Positions 16,321 to 25,554 of a DNA stretch of 64,000 bases are shown piece by piece. The stretch comes from Spirosoma panaciterrae DSM 21099 (GTDB lineage Bacteria; Bacteroidota; Bacteroidia; Cytophagales; Spirosomataceae): positions 1 through 64,000 of the forward strand of contig NZ_KB893198.1 in NCBI RefSeq assembly GCF_000374025.1, in the 5' to 3' direction. Both the position numbers and the translations under genes were made by a program. The number at the start of each line of letters is the position of its first letter. Positions within the stretch are counted from its first letter, which is position 1. The notes below the pieces were generated by a model. That model saw only the letters and a list, made by a program, of their open reading frames with translations. It ran no database searches and was not told the origin of the DNA.

Positions 16321-17379
16321 ATGCATCTGAAACCTCGCTTTTCTCCCAAAAACACAACCCGCCGGGGATTCCGCTTGCGGGGAAATACACTCGTAACCCT
16401 GTTTGTTTTTTTTCTGATCGGTTTATTTCTGCATTACGGTGGAAAAACAAAACCAGTGGTTGCCTTCTGGAACGACATCCGTGAAATTGTTGGACTGGGC
16501 CGCTCCCGGTCGCAACGAGAATCGGATAATCCCTACAAAGCGCCAGAACCCAACCAATCGACCGATGAAGCCAGCGACGATCGGCGGAAACCCCGTTCGG
16601 AGGAAAGCGAAGCCAGTGATAACAACGGTAGCGGACCATCAGAGGCTTCGTCGGGCAATCAGCGGTTCGATTTTGAAAAACAGGTTGATTTTCTGTTGCC
16701 TCAGTCCAAATGGAATGGCGATTTGATTCGTCATGAAGGTTACACGCTCAGTTACCGCGACCAATACAAAGATGCCGAATGGGTAGCTTATCCATTGCTT
16801 TCGTATGAAACCCGGGGGGATGCGGATCGTAAAAACGAACAATTTAAGCCCGATCCTGCTGCCGAAAATGGTACGGCCTTACCATCCGACTATACCCGCT
16901 CGGGTTATGACCGGGGGCATTTGGCACCAGCCGGAGACTTTAAGTTTTCGCAGCGCATCATGCGTGAGACCTTTTTTATGAGCAACATTACCCCGCAGGC
17001 ACCGGATTTTAACCGGGGTATCTGGAGTGACCTTGAAAACCTGGTACGTACCTGGGCTCGCCGGGATAATGGAGTATATGTTATTACAGGTCCTGTACTG
17101 AAACCTGGTTTACCTACCATTGGGAAAAGCACGGAGGTGAGTGTACCCGAAAAGTTTTACAAAGTAATCCTGTATTGCAACAAACCTGAGATTCGGATGA
17201 TCGGCTTTCTGCTGGATAACGAAGGCTCCACGGAATCCCTGAAAACGTTTGTGGTGCCAGTCGATTTAATCGAACAGATGACGGGTATCGATTTCTTCCC
17301 CAAAATTCCCGACGACCTGGAGCGAAAGCTGGAAAGCAAAAGCCGCGAAGAGATGATCGATGAGTGGTTCAGTAATTAA
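16321..17379 (+). CDS. Membrane-anchored DNA/RNA non-specific endonuclease (NUC1 type)
   Basis: 352 residues. A basic N-terminus and one membrane helix (about 22–39) anchor it. A charged, probably disordered linker (60–115) follows. The endonuclease domain has the DRGH motif (YDRGHLAPAGDF, catalytic His200), then FFMSNITPQAPDFNRGIW with the metal-binding Asn, and GVYVITGPV. This is the Serratia-nuclease/EndoG ββα-metal fold. With the anchor, the catalytic part should face the periplasm, where it could degrade incoming or extracellular nucleic acid. A nuclease outside the cytoplasm needs no cognate inhibitor gene, and none is visible. Confidence 0.92.
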   Translation: MHLKPRFSPKNTTRRGFRLRGNTLVTLFVFFLIGLFLHYGGKTKPVVAFWNDIREIVGLGRSRSQRESDNPYKAPEPNQSTDEASDDRRKPRSEESEASDNNGSGPSEASSGNQRFDFEKQVDFLLPQSKWNGDLIRHEGYTLSYRDQYKDAEWVAYPLLSYETRGDADRKNEQFKPDPAAENGTALPSDYTRSGYDRGHLAPAGDFKFSQRIMRETFFMSNITPQAPDFNRGIWSDLENLVRTWARRDNGVYVITGPVLKPGLPTIGKSTEVSVPEKFYKVILYCNKPEIRMIGFLLDNEGSTESLKTFVVPVDLIEQMTGIDFFPKIPDDLERKLESKSREEMIDEWFSN

Positions 17380-17385
17380 CCCGTT

Positions 17386-18162
17386 TTATTGATTCGGATT
17401 GATCAGCATAGGCGTTTTGCCATCGGTGACGATGATTTTGGCATTGGGCGACGTAGCTAACTGCCGAAAAGCCTCGATCGTTTTATACTCGATTATCTGC
17501 TTGTTGAGGGCTTCTGAAATTATTTTTTGCGAATCCGCTATGCCTTTTGCCTCAATTACTTTCCGGTCGGCTTCTTTATGCTCTTTTTGCAGAATGAACT
17601 CCATCTGCTGAGCCTGTTGTTCGGCTTCGAGCTTTTGTTCGATGGATTGGGCCAGCCCTTTAGGTAATTCGATGCTTTTCATGAGAACACTTTCCACAAC
17701 GATGCCTCTTGGTTCCAGCACCTTATGCATTTCGGCAGCGATTTCCTTTTCAATCTCTTCGCGCTGACCTGTGTACATATCTTTAGCGTAAAAGCGAGCG
17801 CAGACATCCGCTGCGGCTGATCGGAATACGCTCACAATCACAACGCTTTCGTATTTTTCACCAATGGTAGTCAGTACCTGAGGGGCCTTTTCGGGAACGA
17901 TGCGATACAGTACAGCCATTTCGGCGCTGATGTTGAGCCCTTCTTTGGAGGGGATATTTTCCAGCGCCAGGGGCAAATTAATGGTACGAGTAGGCACCCG
18001 GATTATAGTAGTTGTGAAGGGGTTATACCCATGAATACCCGCTCCCTTTACGGAGGGGTCCAGCTTCCCGAATCGACGTTTTACACCAACTTCGCCCTGG
18101 CGGATAGTGGTACAACTACTTACCAAATAGAGAGCCAATGCGCAGAGTATGAGATTTTTCAT
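17386..18162 (-). CDS. SPFH/prohibitin-family lipoprotein
   Basis: 258 residues. The signal peptide ends in a lipobox (LYLVSSCTT, Cys17), so it is probably lipid-anchored. The SPFH (band 7) domain covers about 25–190: GEVGVKRRFGKLDP opens it and VVESVLMKSIELPKGLAQSI closes it, followed by a coiled coil with EAEQQAQQMEFILQKEHKEA. Such proteins form large membrane-bound rings or microdomain scaffolds. It overlaps nothing; its stop lies 6 nt from that of the converging endonuclease gene. Confidence 0.88.
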   Translation of the reverse strand: MKNLILCALALYLVSSCTTIRQGEVGVKRRFGKLDPSVKGAGIHGYNPFTTTIIRVPTRTINLPLALENIPSKEGLNISAEMAVLYRIVPEKAPQVLTTIGEKYESVVIVSVFRSAAADVCARFYAKDMYTGQREEIEKEIAAEMHKVLEPRGIVVESVLMKSIELPKGLAQSIEQKLEAEQQAQQMEFILQKEHKEADRKVIEAKGIADSQKIISEALNKQIIEYKTIEAFRQLATSPNAKIIVTDGKTPMLINPNQ

Positions 18163-18231
18163 GGTAGTTAGCAGAAAATGAATTGTTGCGCTAACTACTT
18201 ACCACCGCATTAACCTCTTATTGAAACCGAA

Positions 18232-18690
18232 TTAAGTTGTTATTAAATGTTGATGGGTCGTTAAATACGTTTCCAGTTCATCAGGGCGTTGGGTACCAAT
18301 GGTGATAATGGTGTTCCTTTGCTTCACAATGCGCAACCCTTTGTTACCCGCAACATTATACACCCAGCCGTCGAAGCCCAGCCGAATGCCATAGCCCACA
18401 AATCCATACTTCGTTACCGAAGCGGATTTGATTTCGGTCCAGGGAATGGTGCGCCAGGAAAAAACAGGAAACACCTTATAATGGACGCCTTCGTCGTCGA
18501 TCCGGGTATCCAGCCGCCAACTATACAACAGAAAAGCGACGAGCAGAGTGATAATGGGTCCACCCCAGGCAAAGGGCTCAGCTCCTGCGTGGGTCGTTAG
18601 CAGAGGGACAGTCGTAATCAGAAATACAGCTCCCATCAACGTCCAAAGCCACCATTGTTGAAAACGCTGGGATTCGGTGAAGGCATTCAT
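18232..18690 (-). CDS. Small two-helix membrane protein with a PH-like domain
   Basis: 152 residues with two membrane helices (about 14–33 and 41–56), followed by a beta-rich domain containing DEGVHYKVFPVFSWRTIPWTEIKS, which resembles bacterial PH-like domains (YdbT/DUF304-like). The function is unknown. The start codon lies one base after the stop of the next gene upstream on the same strand, so the two are probably co-transcribed. Confidence 0.7.
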   Translation of the reverse strand: MNAFTESQRFQQWWLWTLMGAVFLITTVPLLTTHAGAEPFAWGGPIITLLVAFLLYSWRLDTRIDDEGVHYKVFPVFSWRTIPWTEIKSASVTKYGFVGYGIRLGFDGWVYNVAGNKGLRIVKQRNTIITIGTQRPDELETYLTTHQHLITT

Positions 18691-18691
18691 T

Positions 18692-19954
18692 CTAGGTCTT
18701 CTGTTTCTTTTTCTTCGCGGCTGGGAACAGAATGTTGTTGAGAATCAGGCGGTAACCGGCTGAATTGGGATGCAGGTTAAGATCCGTTGGCTCCTCACCG
18801 ATTTCATGCCGATAGTCTTCAGGATCATGGCCGCCATAGAAGGTGAAGAATCCCCGGCCATAGGGCGAATGAATATAACGCGCTTCACCTACCGAACGAT
18901 TCTCGGCCATTATCACGACTTCCGGTTTGATGTAAGCTTTTTTGAAAGCAGTGGTTTGTCCCATAAACCCTTTGATGACGTTCTGGTGATTTTGCGTCAG
19001 CATGGTAGGGATGGGGTCGTATTTGGCTGAGAACTGAAACAGGGTAAAGTAGTCGTTATGCTCGCTCAGGCCCCGTTCTTCAGGCTGGTTGTCGATGTTC
19101 GAAAACTCGATCAGATAAGGGTTCGTGTAGACCTGAAAGTTGCGGAAGGCAAACGTCTGGCTATAGTCCAGCTTGCTATTGGCGTTCGGGTCGGCAGGGT
19201 CACCGTCGTAGAACGAATCGACAATATCGGTGTTATGAGCCGACAGCGCGATGTCGTAGGTGTCGGTTGCGTTGCACATGGCAAACAGGTAACCACCTCC
19301 AAGAACGAATTCGCGGATTTTTTGGGTTACAGCTAGTTTAAGCTGAGGTACTTTGGTAAAGCCAAATTTTCGGGCAATGGTTTCCGCTTCCCGCTTTTGG
19401 GCAATGTACCAGGGCTGGTCTTTAAAGTGGAAGAATTTTCCATACTGCCCCGTAAAATCCTCATGGTGAAGGTGAAGCCAGTCATATTCAGGCATTTTGC
19501 CGTTCATCACCTCTTCGTCAAAAATCACATCGTAGGGAATTTCGGCGTAGGTCATCACCATCGTTACGGCATCGTCCCAGGGTTGCTTGGTCTTGGGCGA
19601 ATACACAGCCACTTTCGGGGGTTTCTGAAGCTTAACGGCATCCATATTGGCATCGGCAGCCGCAATTTCAGCCAATATCTGAGCCGACTGCGCGTCGGAA
19701 ATAACTTCGTAGCTGACACCCCGTATCACCATTTCGTTGATGAATGCCTGTGACTGTGGCATCATAAACGAACCGCCCCGGTAATTGAGCAGCCAGTCGA
19801 TCTCGGTATCGTGAACTTTAAGGACCCAATAGGCAATGCCATAAGCTTTCAGGTGATTCTTTTGGGCATCGTCCATCGGAATCAGGATTTTAGAGGCCCA
19901 GACCTGACTAGCCAGACTCAGAATTAGGATAAGCGGTAATAGCAGCCGTTTCAT
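18692..19954 (-). CDS. Secreted conserved protein (often labelled asparagine synthetase B in Bacteroidota)
   Basis: 420 residues from the ATG at 19954, chosen because it starts a signal peptide (MKRLLLPLILILSLASQVWA); the longer frame to 20020 adds a poor N-terminus. The mature protein begins SKILIPMDDAQKNHLKAYG. To my knowledge, close relatives carry the name asparagine synthetase B, but I see neither an N-terminal Cys nucleophile of a class-II amidotransferase nor a PP-loop ATP site. GGGYLFAMCNATDTYDIAL and FFTFYGGHDPEDY hint at a class-I amidotransferase-like fold. Function unassigned; it should be periplasmic. It is adjacent to the PH-like membrane gene, one base upstream of it. Confidence 0.75.
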   Translation of the reverse strand: MKRLLLPLILILSLASQVWASKILIPMDDAQKNHLKAYGIAYWVLKVHDTEIDWLLNYRGGSFMMPQSQAFINEMVIRGVSYEVISDAQSAQILAEIAAADANMDAVKLQKPPKVAVYSPKTKQPWDDAVTMVMTYAEIPYDVIFDEEVMNGKMPEYDWLHLHHEDFTGQYGKFFHFKDQPWYIAQKREAETIARKFGFTKVPQLKLAVTQKIREFVLGGGYLFAMCNATDTYDIALSAHNTDIVDSFYDGDPADPNANSKLDYSQTFAFRNFQVYTNPYLIEFSNIDNQPEERGLSEHNDYFTLFQFSAKYDPIPTMLTQNHQNVIKGFMGQTTAFKKAYIKPEVVIMAENRSVGEARYIHSPYGRGFFTFYGGHDPEDYRHEIGEEPTDLNLHPNSAGYRLILNNILFPAAKKKKQKT

Positions 19955-20024
19955 TGGTTTCCCCGTTAAAGATGCTCTTGGTAGTTTTGCTATAACGAAA
20001 TATACGCAAATATTGTGCAAAAAA

Positions 20025-20102
20025 AGCGCGGGGTACGGGGTGAGGGGCTAGGATTGTGCAAATTCTAACCTATACCCTATGCCCCATACCCCATGCTAAT
20101 TC
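20025..20102. repeat. Imperfect inverted repeat made of GGGGTAT-like words
   Basis: A left arm near 20027–20051 (GGGGTACGGGGTGAGGGG) is roughly complementary to a right arm near 20067–20094 (CCCTATGCCCCATACCCC). It fills the gap between the divergent 18692–19954 gene and the permease gene. The arms look like they grew from short repeated words rather than from a fixed repeat. Confidence 0.6.
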
Positions 20103-21341
20103 ATGAACCTGATTGAGAACATCCGGGAAGGGTTACGTTCGATTGCCGGGAATCGGCTGCGGACCATTCTGACATCGCTGATCATTGCCATCGGCATTAC
20201 CTCGCTGGTCGGTATTCTGACGGCTATCGACGGGCTCCAAAATTCAGTTAACGAAAGTTTTGCGGGTTTGGGAGCCAATACGTTCAGTATTGTGGCCCGG
20301 CAGGATGCGTTCCGTCGGGGAGGGCGCGTGTTGCGGCAGGATGCGCCTATCGACTATTTCGACGCGATCCAGTTTAAACGTCGATTTCCATATGGAGCTA
20401 CTATTTCGGTGTCGTCGGTGATAGCCGGAGCCGCTCAGGCCAAGTTTGGCTCCCGAAAAACAAATCCCAATGTACAGCTTATTGGGGGCGATGATAATTT
20501 TCTGGCTGTCAAAGCCTTCACGCTGCAAAGTGGTCGAAATCTGACACCTAATGACCTGGAAAACTCACTCAATGTAGCCGTCATTGGCAGCGAAACGGCG
20601 AATACATTATTTGAAAAAAAGATCAACCCGCTCAATCAATCGATACGCGTACTGGGAGCGCAATACAAAGTAATTGGGGTGCTCAATAAAAAAGGTGGTT
20701 TTTCGGGTGGGGGAGAGGATCGAATGATTCTGATTCCCCTGGAGAACGCGCGGGCATTGGCTGGTAATCGACAACTGACGTTCGATATAACCGCATCGGC
20801 CCCATCGGTTGCCAGTCAGGATGAAGCCGTAGAAGAGGCCCGGGGAACCATGCGCCTGGTCCGGCGGGACCAACTGGGCCAGCCTGATTCGTTTGAAATT
20901 GAACGGGCCGATGATCTGGCCAAAGAGACCGAAACCATCAGCGGCTATCTGCGAATCGGTGGATTTGGGATTGGATTTATAACCTTGCTGGGTGCGTCTA
21001 TCGCCTTGCTGAATATCATGCTGGTTTCGGTGACAGAACGAACCCGCGAGATTGGCATTCGTAAATCGTTGGGTGCCACCCCCAAACGCATCCGGGAGCA
21101 ATTCCTGATCGAAGCGATTGTTATCTGTATACTGGGTGGCCTGGGCGGAATTATTCTGGGTCTGGGTGTAGGGAACCTCATTGCCAGCCTGATTAGTCAG
21201 GGAAACGGCAGTTTTGTAGTGCCCTGGGGCTGGATGGGGCTGGGTATCGTAGTGTGCGTATCGGTAGGGTTATTTGCCGGTATTTACCCCGCCGTTCGGG
21301 CCTCCAAACTCGATCCAATCGAAGCGTTACGGTACGAATAA
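20103..21341 (+). CDS. MacB-type ABC transporter permease
   Basis: 412 residues with the MacB/FtsX permease layout: an N-terminal helix (about 20–42), a periplasmic MacB_PCD domain (about 45–270), then three helices (about 283–305, 335–362, 372–395). ERTREIGIRKSLGATPKRI and the C-terminal ASKLDPIEALRYE are hallmark sequences of the family. No ATPase or adaptor gene is adjacent, so its partner must lie elsewhere. It would work as a mechanotransmission-type exporter or lipoprotein-handling permease; the substrate is unknown. Confidence 0.9.
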   Translation: MNLIENIREGLRSIAGNRLRTILTSLIIAIGITSLVGILTAIDGLQNSVNESFAGLGANTFSIVARQDAFRRGGRVLRQDAPIDYFDAIQFKRRFPYGATISVSSVIAGAAQAKFGSRKTNPNVQLIGGDDNFLAVKAFTLQSGRNLTPNDLENSLNVAVIGSETANTLFEKKINPLNQSIRVLGAQYKVIGVLNKKGGFSGGGEDRMILIPLENARALAGNRQLTFDITASAPSVASQDEAVEEARGTMRLVRRDQLGQPDSFEIERADDLAKETETISGYLRIGGFGIGFITLLGASIALLNIMLVSVTERTREIGIRKSLGATPKRIREQFLIEAIVICILGGLGGIILGLGVGNLIASLISQGNGSFVVPWGWMGLGIVVCVSVGLFAGIYPAVRASKLDPIEALRYE

Positions 21342-21383
21342 AGAGTGAAAGAGTAAAAGAGCGAAAGAGTGTCACGCCACCTT

Positions 21384-24077
21384 TTAGCTCTCTGGTAGGT
21401 ACACCGTAAAGGTGGTTCCCTGTCCGGGCTGACTGCGAACGGTGATCGTGCCCCCGTGATTTTCGGCTACTTTTCGGCAAACAGCTAAGCCAATTCCCGT
21501 TCCATTGTATTCGTTTCGACCGTGTAAGCGCTCGAATAAGTGGAAAATCTGTTCGCTGTATTTTTCGTCGAAACCAATGCCATTATCGGTTATATCAACA
21601 GCGACCCAGGAGCGTTTTGTACGATTGCCAATAGGAGCGGGAAGTTCGTAGCTATTAACCGGACGAGCCTGTGCCGATATAAGGGGGATTTTGTTGGGCG
21701 AAACAAACTTCAGGGCATTGCTCAACAGGTTCTGAAACAGTTGCCGCAATTGGCTGGCGTTTCCGGGTAGTGTCGGTAAGTCGGTATCCGAGCCATCACC
21801 AAGGATAATCTGAGCCGCTTTTTCCCGGATAATAATCTCCAGATCGCTTTTGATTTCTAGAAAAATCTGTTGCAGACTCACGGGTTTGGACGACTCCAGT
21901 TCAATCGACAGACGCGAATAGGCCAGTAGGTCCCGAATCAACTGGCTCATCCGATCGGCCGCCGACTGCATTCGGCGCAGCATATTCTGCCCATCCTCAG
22001 GAATCGAGCTACTGTAGTAGTCCAGCAATAAATTACCGAACGACTGAATTTTTCGCAGTGGCTCCTGCATATCGTGACTGGCAATGTAAGCAAACTGCTC
22101 CAGATTTCGGTTCGATTGTTTCAGCTCGTTGACCAGTTGCTCGGCCCGTTGCAGGGTTTCATGCAGTAACGTTAGATCGTTGACCGTAACCACGATGCCG
22201 TCTTCCTGCTTTACAATAGAAATATCGTACCAGCCCTCAACGATGCCGTCTGTAAAATGCTGTTCCAGTCGTTTGGATTGCCCCGTTTCGACCACGCGTA
22301 CATACTCCTCAAAAATGCCCAAAGGTTTCAAAATGGGTAGCACCTCAAGCATCGTTTGGCGGGTATCCTGCGCATTCGCTAAACCGACCAGGCGGGCATT
22401 GGTATCATTTTGAAGCAAATACCGGAAGTCGATAATTTGGCCCAATGCATCCCGGATCGATTCGAAGAGGGCAATGGGTATCTGGCAGCTATCCAGTACA
22501 GTTTGCAGCAGAGCCGCCTGTTGGCGAGCCTGCGCTTCGGCCTGTTTTTGCTCGTTAATGATGGAATAGATTGAAATAATTCGGTTGTCATCGAGACGGG
22601 TAACCCAGTTATCGGTGTAGTTGTCGAACCCGTCGACTGAATATTTAACCTCAAAATGCTGGGGCTCGCCCGTTTCAAAAGCCTGAAGAAAAGCTGCCCA
22701 GTAGGTGGTACTCTTAACCCCCGGAAACACACTGGCCATGGTTTTGTTCAGGAGTTGATCGGCCTGTAAGCCCGTGTCGTTCAGAATGGCCTGACTGACA
22801 CGCACATAACGAACATCGACAATCGCTCCCGAATCGTCCCGTACGGCCTCCAGTACCGATAGCCCATTGGTAATATTGTTCAGAACTCCATCAAACAGAT
22901 GTGCCTGCTCCTGAAGCTGTTGGGTAGCCAGGTACAGTTGACTGATGTCGTTGAGGGTAGCTACCAGTCGGTCGTCCAGTTTACTGATCGTCACATCGAA
23001 CCATTTATTCAGGTTAGGGTAGTAGTGCCGCCCCCGGAAGGTTTCGCCTGTTTTATAGACGCCTTCATACTGGTGCCACATGCCTTTTTGTCTCGACTCG
23101 GGGAACATGTCGGTGACTAAGCTCCCAACAACCTGATGGCGTGGTAGCCCTGAAAAGCTGAGGGCTGTGTCATTGATCAGTAGAACCTTGAAATCAATCA
23201 GATTACCCGTTTCATCGCAAAGGGCTTTATACACAATAACCCCATTGTCCGATGCGCTCAAAACCCCTTCGACCAGCTCATTTTGCTGCTGAAGCTGTAT
23301 TGTGGTTTGCTTCAGGGCCGAAATAGTCTTGAACGATAGAACGATACCATCTTTTAGGGGCGCTGTCGAAATCAGGTACCAGGCATCGTAGCCATCGGCC
23401 TGATACTGAAATTCAAAGCTTTCGGGTTCGCCGGTTCTGACAACTTCCGCAAATCGCTGGAACAAGCCCACCTGTTTGACACTCGGAAAGTACGTAGTCA
23501 TACGATGGCCAATGATCTGATCGGCCGCTACATCGGACCGCTTCGTTAGAAAACGATTGGTCAGGCGGTAAATAAAATCAACGATTTCGCCCGTCTCATC
23601 GCGAACGGTTTCACAATAAGCAATGAAATTGTCTGTCGCATGAATGACGCCCTGCAATAATTGCTGCTGCTGACTAAGCTGTTGTTGCGCGCGTTTAGTA
23701 TCGTCTATGTCAATAAATGTGGTGAAAAAGCCATCGTCGAGTGGTCGATTATCAAATAGAAACCAGCGGTTGTTGCTTGGTAGTAGCTCATCGACTTCGT
23801 AAGGAATCTGTTCTTCAACCACTCGGCGCAGGTCCTCAGCGTGTTCACGCATGTAAGGTGCCCGTTCAAACAGGGTTTGTAGGGTCATGTGCGCTTCGGT
23901 ATGGCCCGTAATGGCGAGCACCTGCTGATTGTAATACCGCGTCTGGTAATCCACGACTGAACCCCTGGCATCTCGAATGGCCTGGTAGGCGATAACGCCA
24001 TACGGAGAACGGTCGAGTAAGGTTGTGAGCAGCGGCAGAGAAGGCGTTAACGGAAGGGCTAAGGGCGACGAAGGCAT
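21384..24077 (-). CDS. Orphan sensor histidine kinase with about five PAS domains
   Basis: 897 residues from ATG at 24077; the further codon at 24098 is TTG. Five PAS-like units of roughly 125 residues follow each other. Each begins with a pattern such as FDGVLNNITNGLSVLEAVRD and ends in a coiled linker. HisKA comes next, with the phospho-His in YIASHDMQEPLRKIQSFGN, then HATPase_c with NALKFVS, DNGIGFDEKYSEQIF and GTGIGLAVCRKV. No membrane helix and no receiver are visible, and no response-regulator gene lies nearby. The repeated PAS units suggest expansion by internal duplication and cytoplasmic sensing of a small molecule, redox or light, unspecified. Confidence 0.92.
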   Translation of the reverse strand: MPSSPLALPLTPSLPLLTTLLDRSPYGVIAYQAIRDARGSVVDYQTRYYNQQVLAITGHTEAHMTLQTLFERAPYMREHAEDLRRVVEEQIPYEVDELLPSNNRWFLFDNRPLDDGFFTTFIDIDDTKRAQQQLSQQQQLLQGVIHATDNFIAYCETVRDETGEIVDFIYRLTNRFLTKRSDVAADQIIGHRMTTYFPSVKQVGLFQRFAEVVRTGEPESFEFQYQADGYDAWYLISTAPLKDGIVLSFKTISALKQTTIQLQQQNELVEGVLSASDNGVIVYKALCDETGNLIDFKVLLINDTALSFSGLPRHQVVGSLVTDMFPESRQKGMWHQYEGVYKTGETFRGRHYYPNLNKWFDVTISKLDDRLVATLNDISQLYLATQQLQEQAHLFDGVLNNITNGLSVLEAVRDDSGAIVDVRYVRVSQAILNDTGLQADQLLNKTMASVFPGVKSTTYWAAFLQAFETGEPQHFEVKYSVDGFDNYTDNWVTRLDDNRIISIYSIINEQKQAEAQARQQAALLQTVLDSCQIPIALFESIRDALGQIIDFRYLLQNDTNARLVGLANAQDTRQTMLEVLPILKPLGIFEEYVRVVETGQSKRLEQHFTDGIVEGWYDISIVKQEDGIVVTVNDLTLLHETLQRAEQLVNELKQSNRNLEQFAYIASHDMQEPLRKIQSFGNLLLDYYSSSIPEDGQNMLRRMQSAADRMSQLIRDLLAYSRLSIELESSKPVSLQQIFLEIKSDLEIIIREKAAQIILGDGSDTDLPTLPGNASQLRQLFQNLLSNALKFVSPNKIPLISAQARPVNSYELPAPIGNRTKRSWVAVDITDNGIGFDEKYSEQIFHLFERLHGRNEYNGTGIGLAVCRKVAENHGGTITVRSQPGQGTTFTVYLPES

Positions 24078-24173
24078 AACAAATGCAAATGTGAGCAATT
24101 GTAAATCTACAGGTTTCGTTTGATTTCTGCTAGATGGTCAGGGAGGTGTAAATAAAGTATCTTTTAATTTTTA

Positions 24174-24205
24174 TTTGCAAAACACGAGCCAGCCATCTAT
24201 TTTTG
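24174..24205 (+). promoter_or_regulatory. Bacteroidota housekeeping promoter for tRNA-Leu
   Basis: TTTG at 24174–24177 is followed after exactly 20 nt by TATTTTTG at 24198–24205. This matches the primary sigma-factor consensus of the phylum (-33 TTTG, -7 TAnnTTTG). The tRNA starts 49 nt after the -7 element. Confidence 0.75.
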
Positions 24206-24254
24206 CACCCACGTTTGACAAACGCATCGTCGGTAACGGCGAACGGTTCCAGAT

Positions 24255-24338
24255 GCCGGGATGGCGGAATCGGTAGACGCGATGGTCTCAAACACCATTG
24301 TCTGCAAGGACATGCCGGTTCGAGTCCGGCTCCCGGTA
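24255..24338 (+). tRNA. tRNA-Leu (anticodon CAA)
   Basis: An 84-nt class-II tRNA. The acceptor stem is GCCGGGA with TCCCGGT (one G:U at the end), the anticodon loop CTCAAAC gives anticodon CAA on a 5-bp stem, the variable arm is long as expected for leucine, and the T arm is GCCGG-TTCGAGT-CCGGC. The discriminator is A and CCA is not encoded. A terminator follows closely. The downstream 3 kb is accessory in character, which fits a tRNA used as an integration site. Confidence 0.95.
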
Positions 24339-24345
24339 CTCGATG

Positions 24346-24390
24346 ATCGCCTAATTAATTGTTAATCAATTAGTTGGGCGATTTTTATTT
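24346..24390 (+). terminator. Intrinsic terminator of the tRNA-Leu gene
   Basis: ATCGCC (24346–24351) pairs with GGCGAT (24377–24382). AT-rich pairing (AATTAATTG with CAATTAGTT) extends the stem, and TTTTTATTTTT follows. Confidence 0.85.
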
Positions 24391-24394
24391 TTAC

Positions 24395-24418
24395 GGTATA
24401 CGGAATGGTATACGGAAT
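24395..24418. repeat. Tandem 12-bp repeat GGTATACGGAAT ×2 just behind the tRNA terminator
   Basis: Two exact head-to-tail copies at 24395–24406 and 24407–24418. It sits at the junction between the tRNA unit and the accessory DNA, so it may be part of a recombinase arm site or the decayed start of an integrase gene. No integrase is recognisable. Confidence 0.6.
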
Positions 24419-24840
24419 TGAAAAATAGAATCAATGAAGCAGTTATGCAGTGCGTGCAGTGTTTGTTTCTAGTTTCTAATTGATCTCACATTATATAGCT
24501 GTTCGTAGCTGTCTATTAGTGGGGATACTATCCCCATACATGATGAAAATGTGATACCGGGCACCTGGGCATCTGAATCTAGCCTCAACACTTATCTCAT
24601 TACTCGTCCTAGATAATTTAATAGGGGAGAGCCTTGGTCGGAAATGGCTGTGCCACACCATTCAACGTTTTTTTATGGAATATTCCGACCAATAAGCCGG
24701 TCTTCACTCCGCCGGCCAGACTTACTAAGCCGCAGAAGTCTATTCAGGATTGCATACTGGATATTATGGAGTTGCCGATCATTAAACACTCCGCTTTTTA
24801 CCATAACACAATTAACACAGGGAAAATCGACGAGATGTTA

Positions 24841-25112
24841 TCACTACGTCGGGCGCAGGATGATTCAGAACGCACCCGTATAGCTCGGCCCAATATGCCC
24901 CTGCTGAATTTCGCCTTTGACGAATTGCAAAAGGTGCACACAAGTTGTATGGCTTGTACGATGCCGTCGACAAGGCTTTAACCCTGGCCAGTGCTCAACC
25001 TTACGAACGCGGCCAGTAGACGTTAAAAGAGCTACTGCGTGGGGGACGGGAGTTGATGACCCGGCAAAGTGTAGGAGAACGAAAAAACAAAAGGGACGAC
25101 ACGGTGGCTTAA
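24841..25112 (+). pseudogene. Remnant of an unidentified gene with frameshift and internal stop
   Basis: Two frames read as one protein-like sequence: LLNFAFDELQKVH, then one frame over LYGLYDAVDKALTLASAQPY, an in-frame TAG, and LKELLRGGRELMTRQSVGER up to TAA at 25110–25112. The composition is protein-like but I do not recognise the family. It lies in the accessory stretch after tRNA-Leu. I infer a decayed gene; it could be chance. Confidence 0.35.
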
Positions 25113-25250
25113 TTTTGTCGCGGGTGTACATGGGACACTACCCGAAACCGATCAGAATGTAGTTGAGACTGTGTTCTTCGAGTTAATGAGTTTAATGGCT
25201 TATATATTGCCTTTCTACCTCGAATAATTGACAAGTCAGATTTCGTCTAT

Positions 25251-25499
25251 ATGCGTTTTACAGTCAAAAGCTCTCGGTCTGTTACAACGATACACAGTTT
25301 TTTTGCAGGTCTATTGCTCATTGTTTTACTGAGCCAGTGCAAAGAATCTGCTGTTTCCATTGCCGACACCAATTCTATGCGGGAAGGTAATATAGCACTA
25401 ATTGCGCTATTGAAGTATGTTTCTATCAGACTTGAAGGTAAACCGTATACCTTCGTTAGCGAATACAAAAATGAATATGAACGAAAGCAATGCAATTAG
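25251..25499 (+). CDS. Small putative lipoprotein
   Basis: 82 residues. A hydrophobic segment (about 17–28) ends in a lipobox-like LLSQCKE with Cys30; the N-region is longer than usual but basic. The remainder shows no known motif and contains KYVSIRLEGKPYTFVSEYKN. A neighbour on the opposite strand is the PIN/XRE pair, with no sign of linkage. Codon use and size are compatible with a real gene, yet it could also be a fragment of a longer lipoprotein gene that has decayed. Confidence 0.45.
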   Translation: MRFTVKSSRSVTTIHSFFAGLLLIVLLSQCKESAVSIADTNSMREGNIALIALLKYVSIRLEGKPYTFVSEYKNEYERKQCN

Positions 25500-25554
25500 C
25501 TAGGGTGATTTTTCCCTCAATGACGAACGCTATACGACTTATATAGGACTTGAT

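Noticed and set aside
18692-19954. Annotation as asparagine synthetase
   Set aside because: No N-terminal catalytic Cys and no ATP pyrophosphatase motif; it has a signal peptide. I keep it as an unassigned secreted protein.
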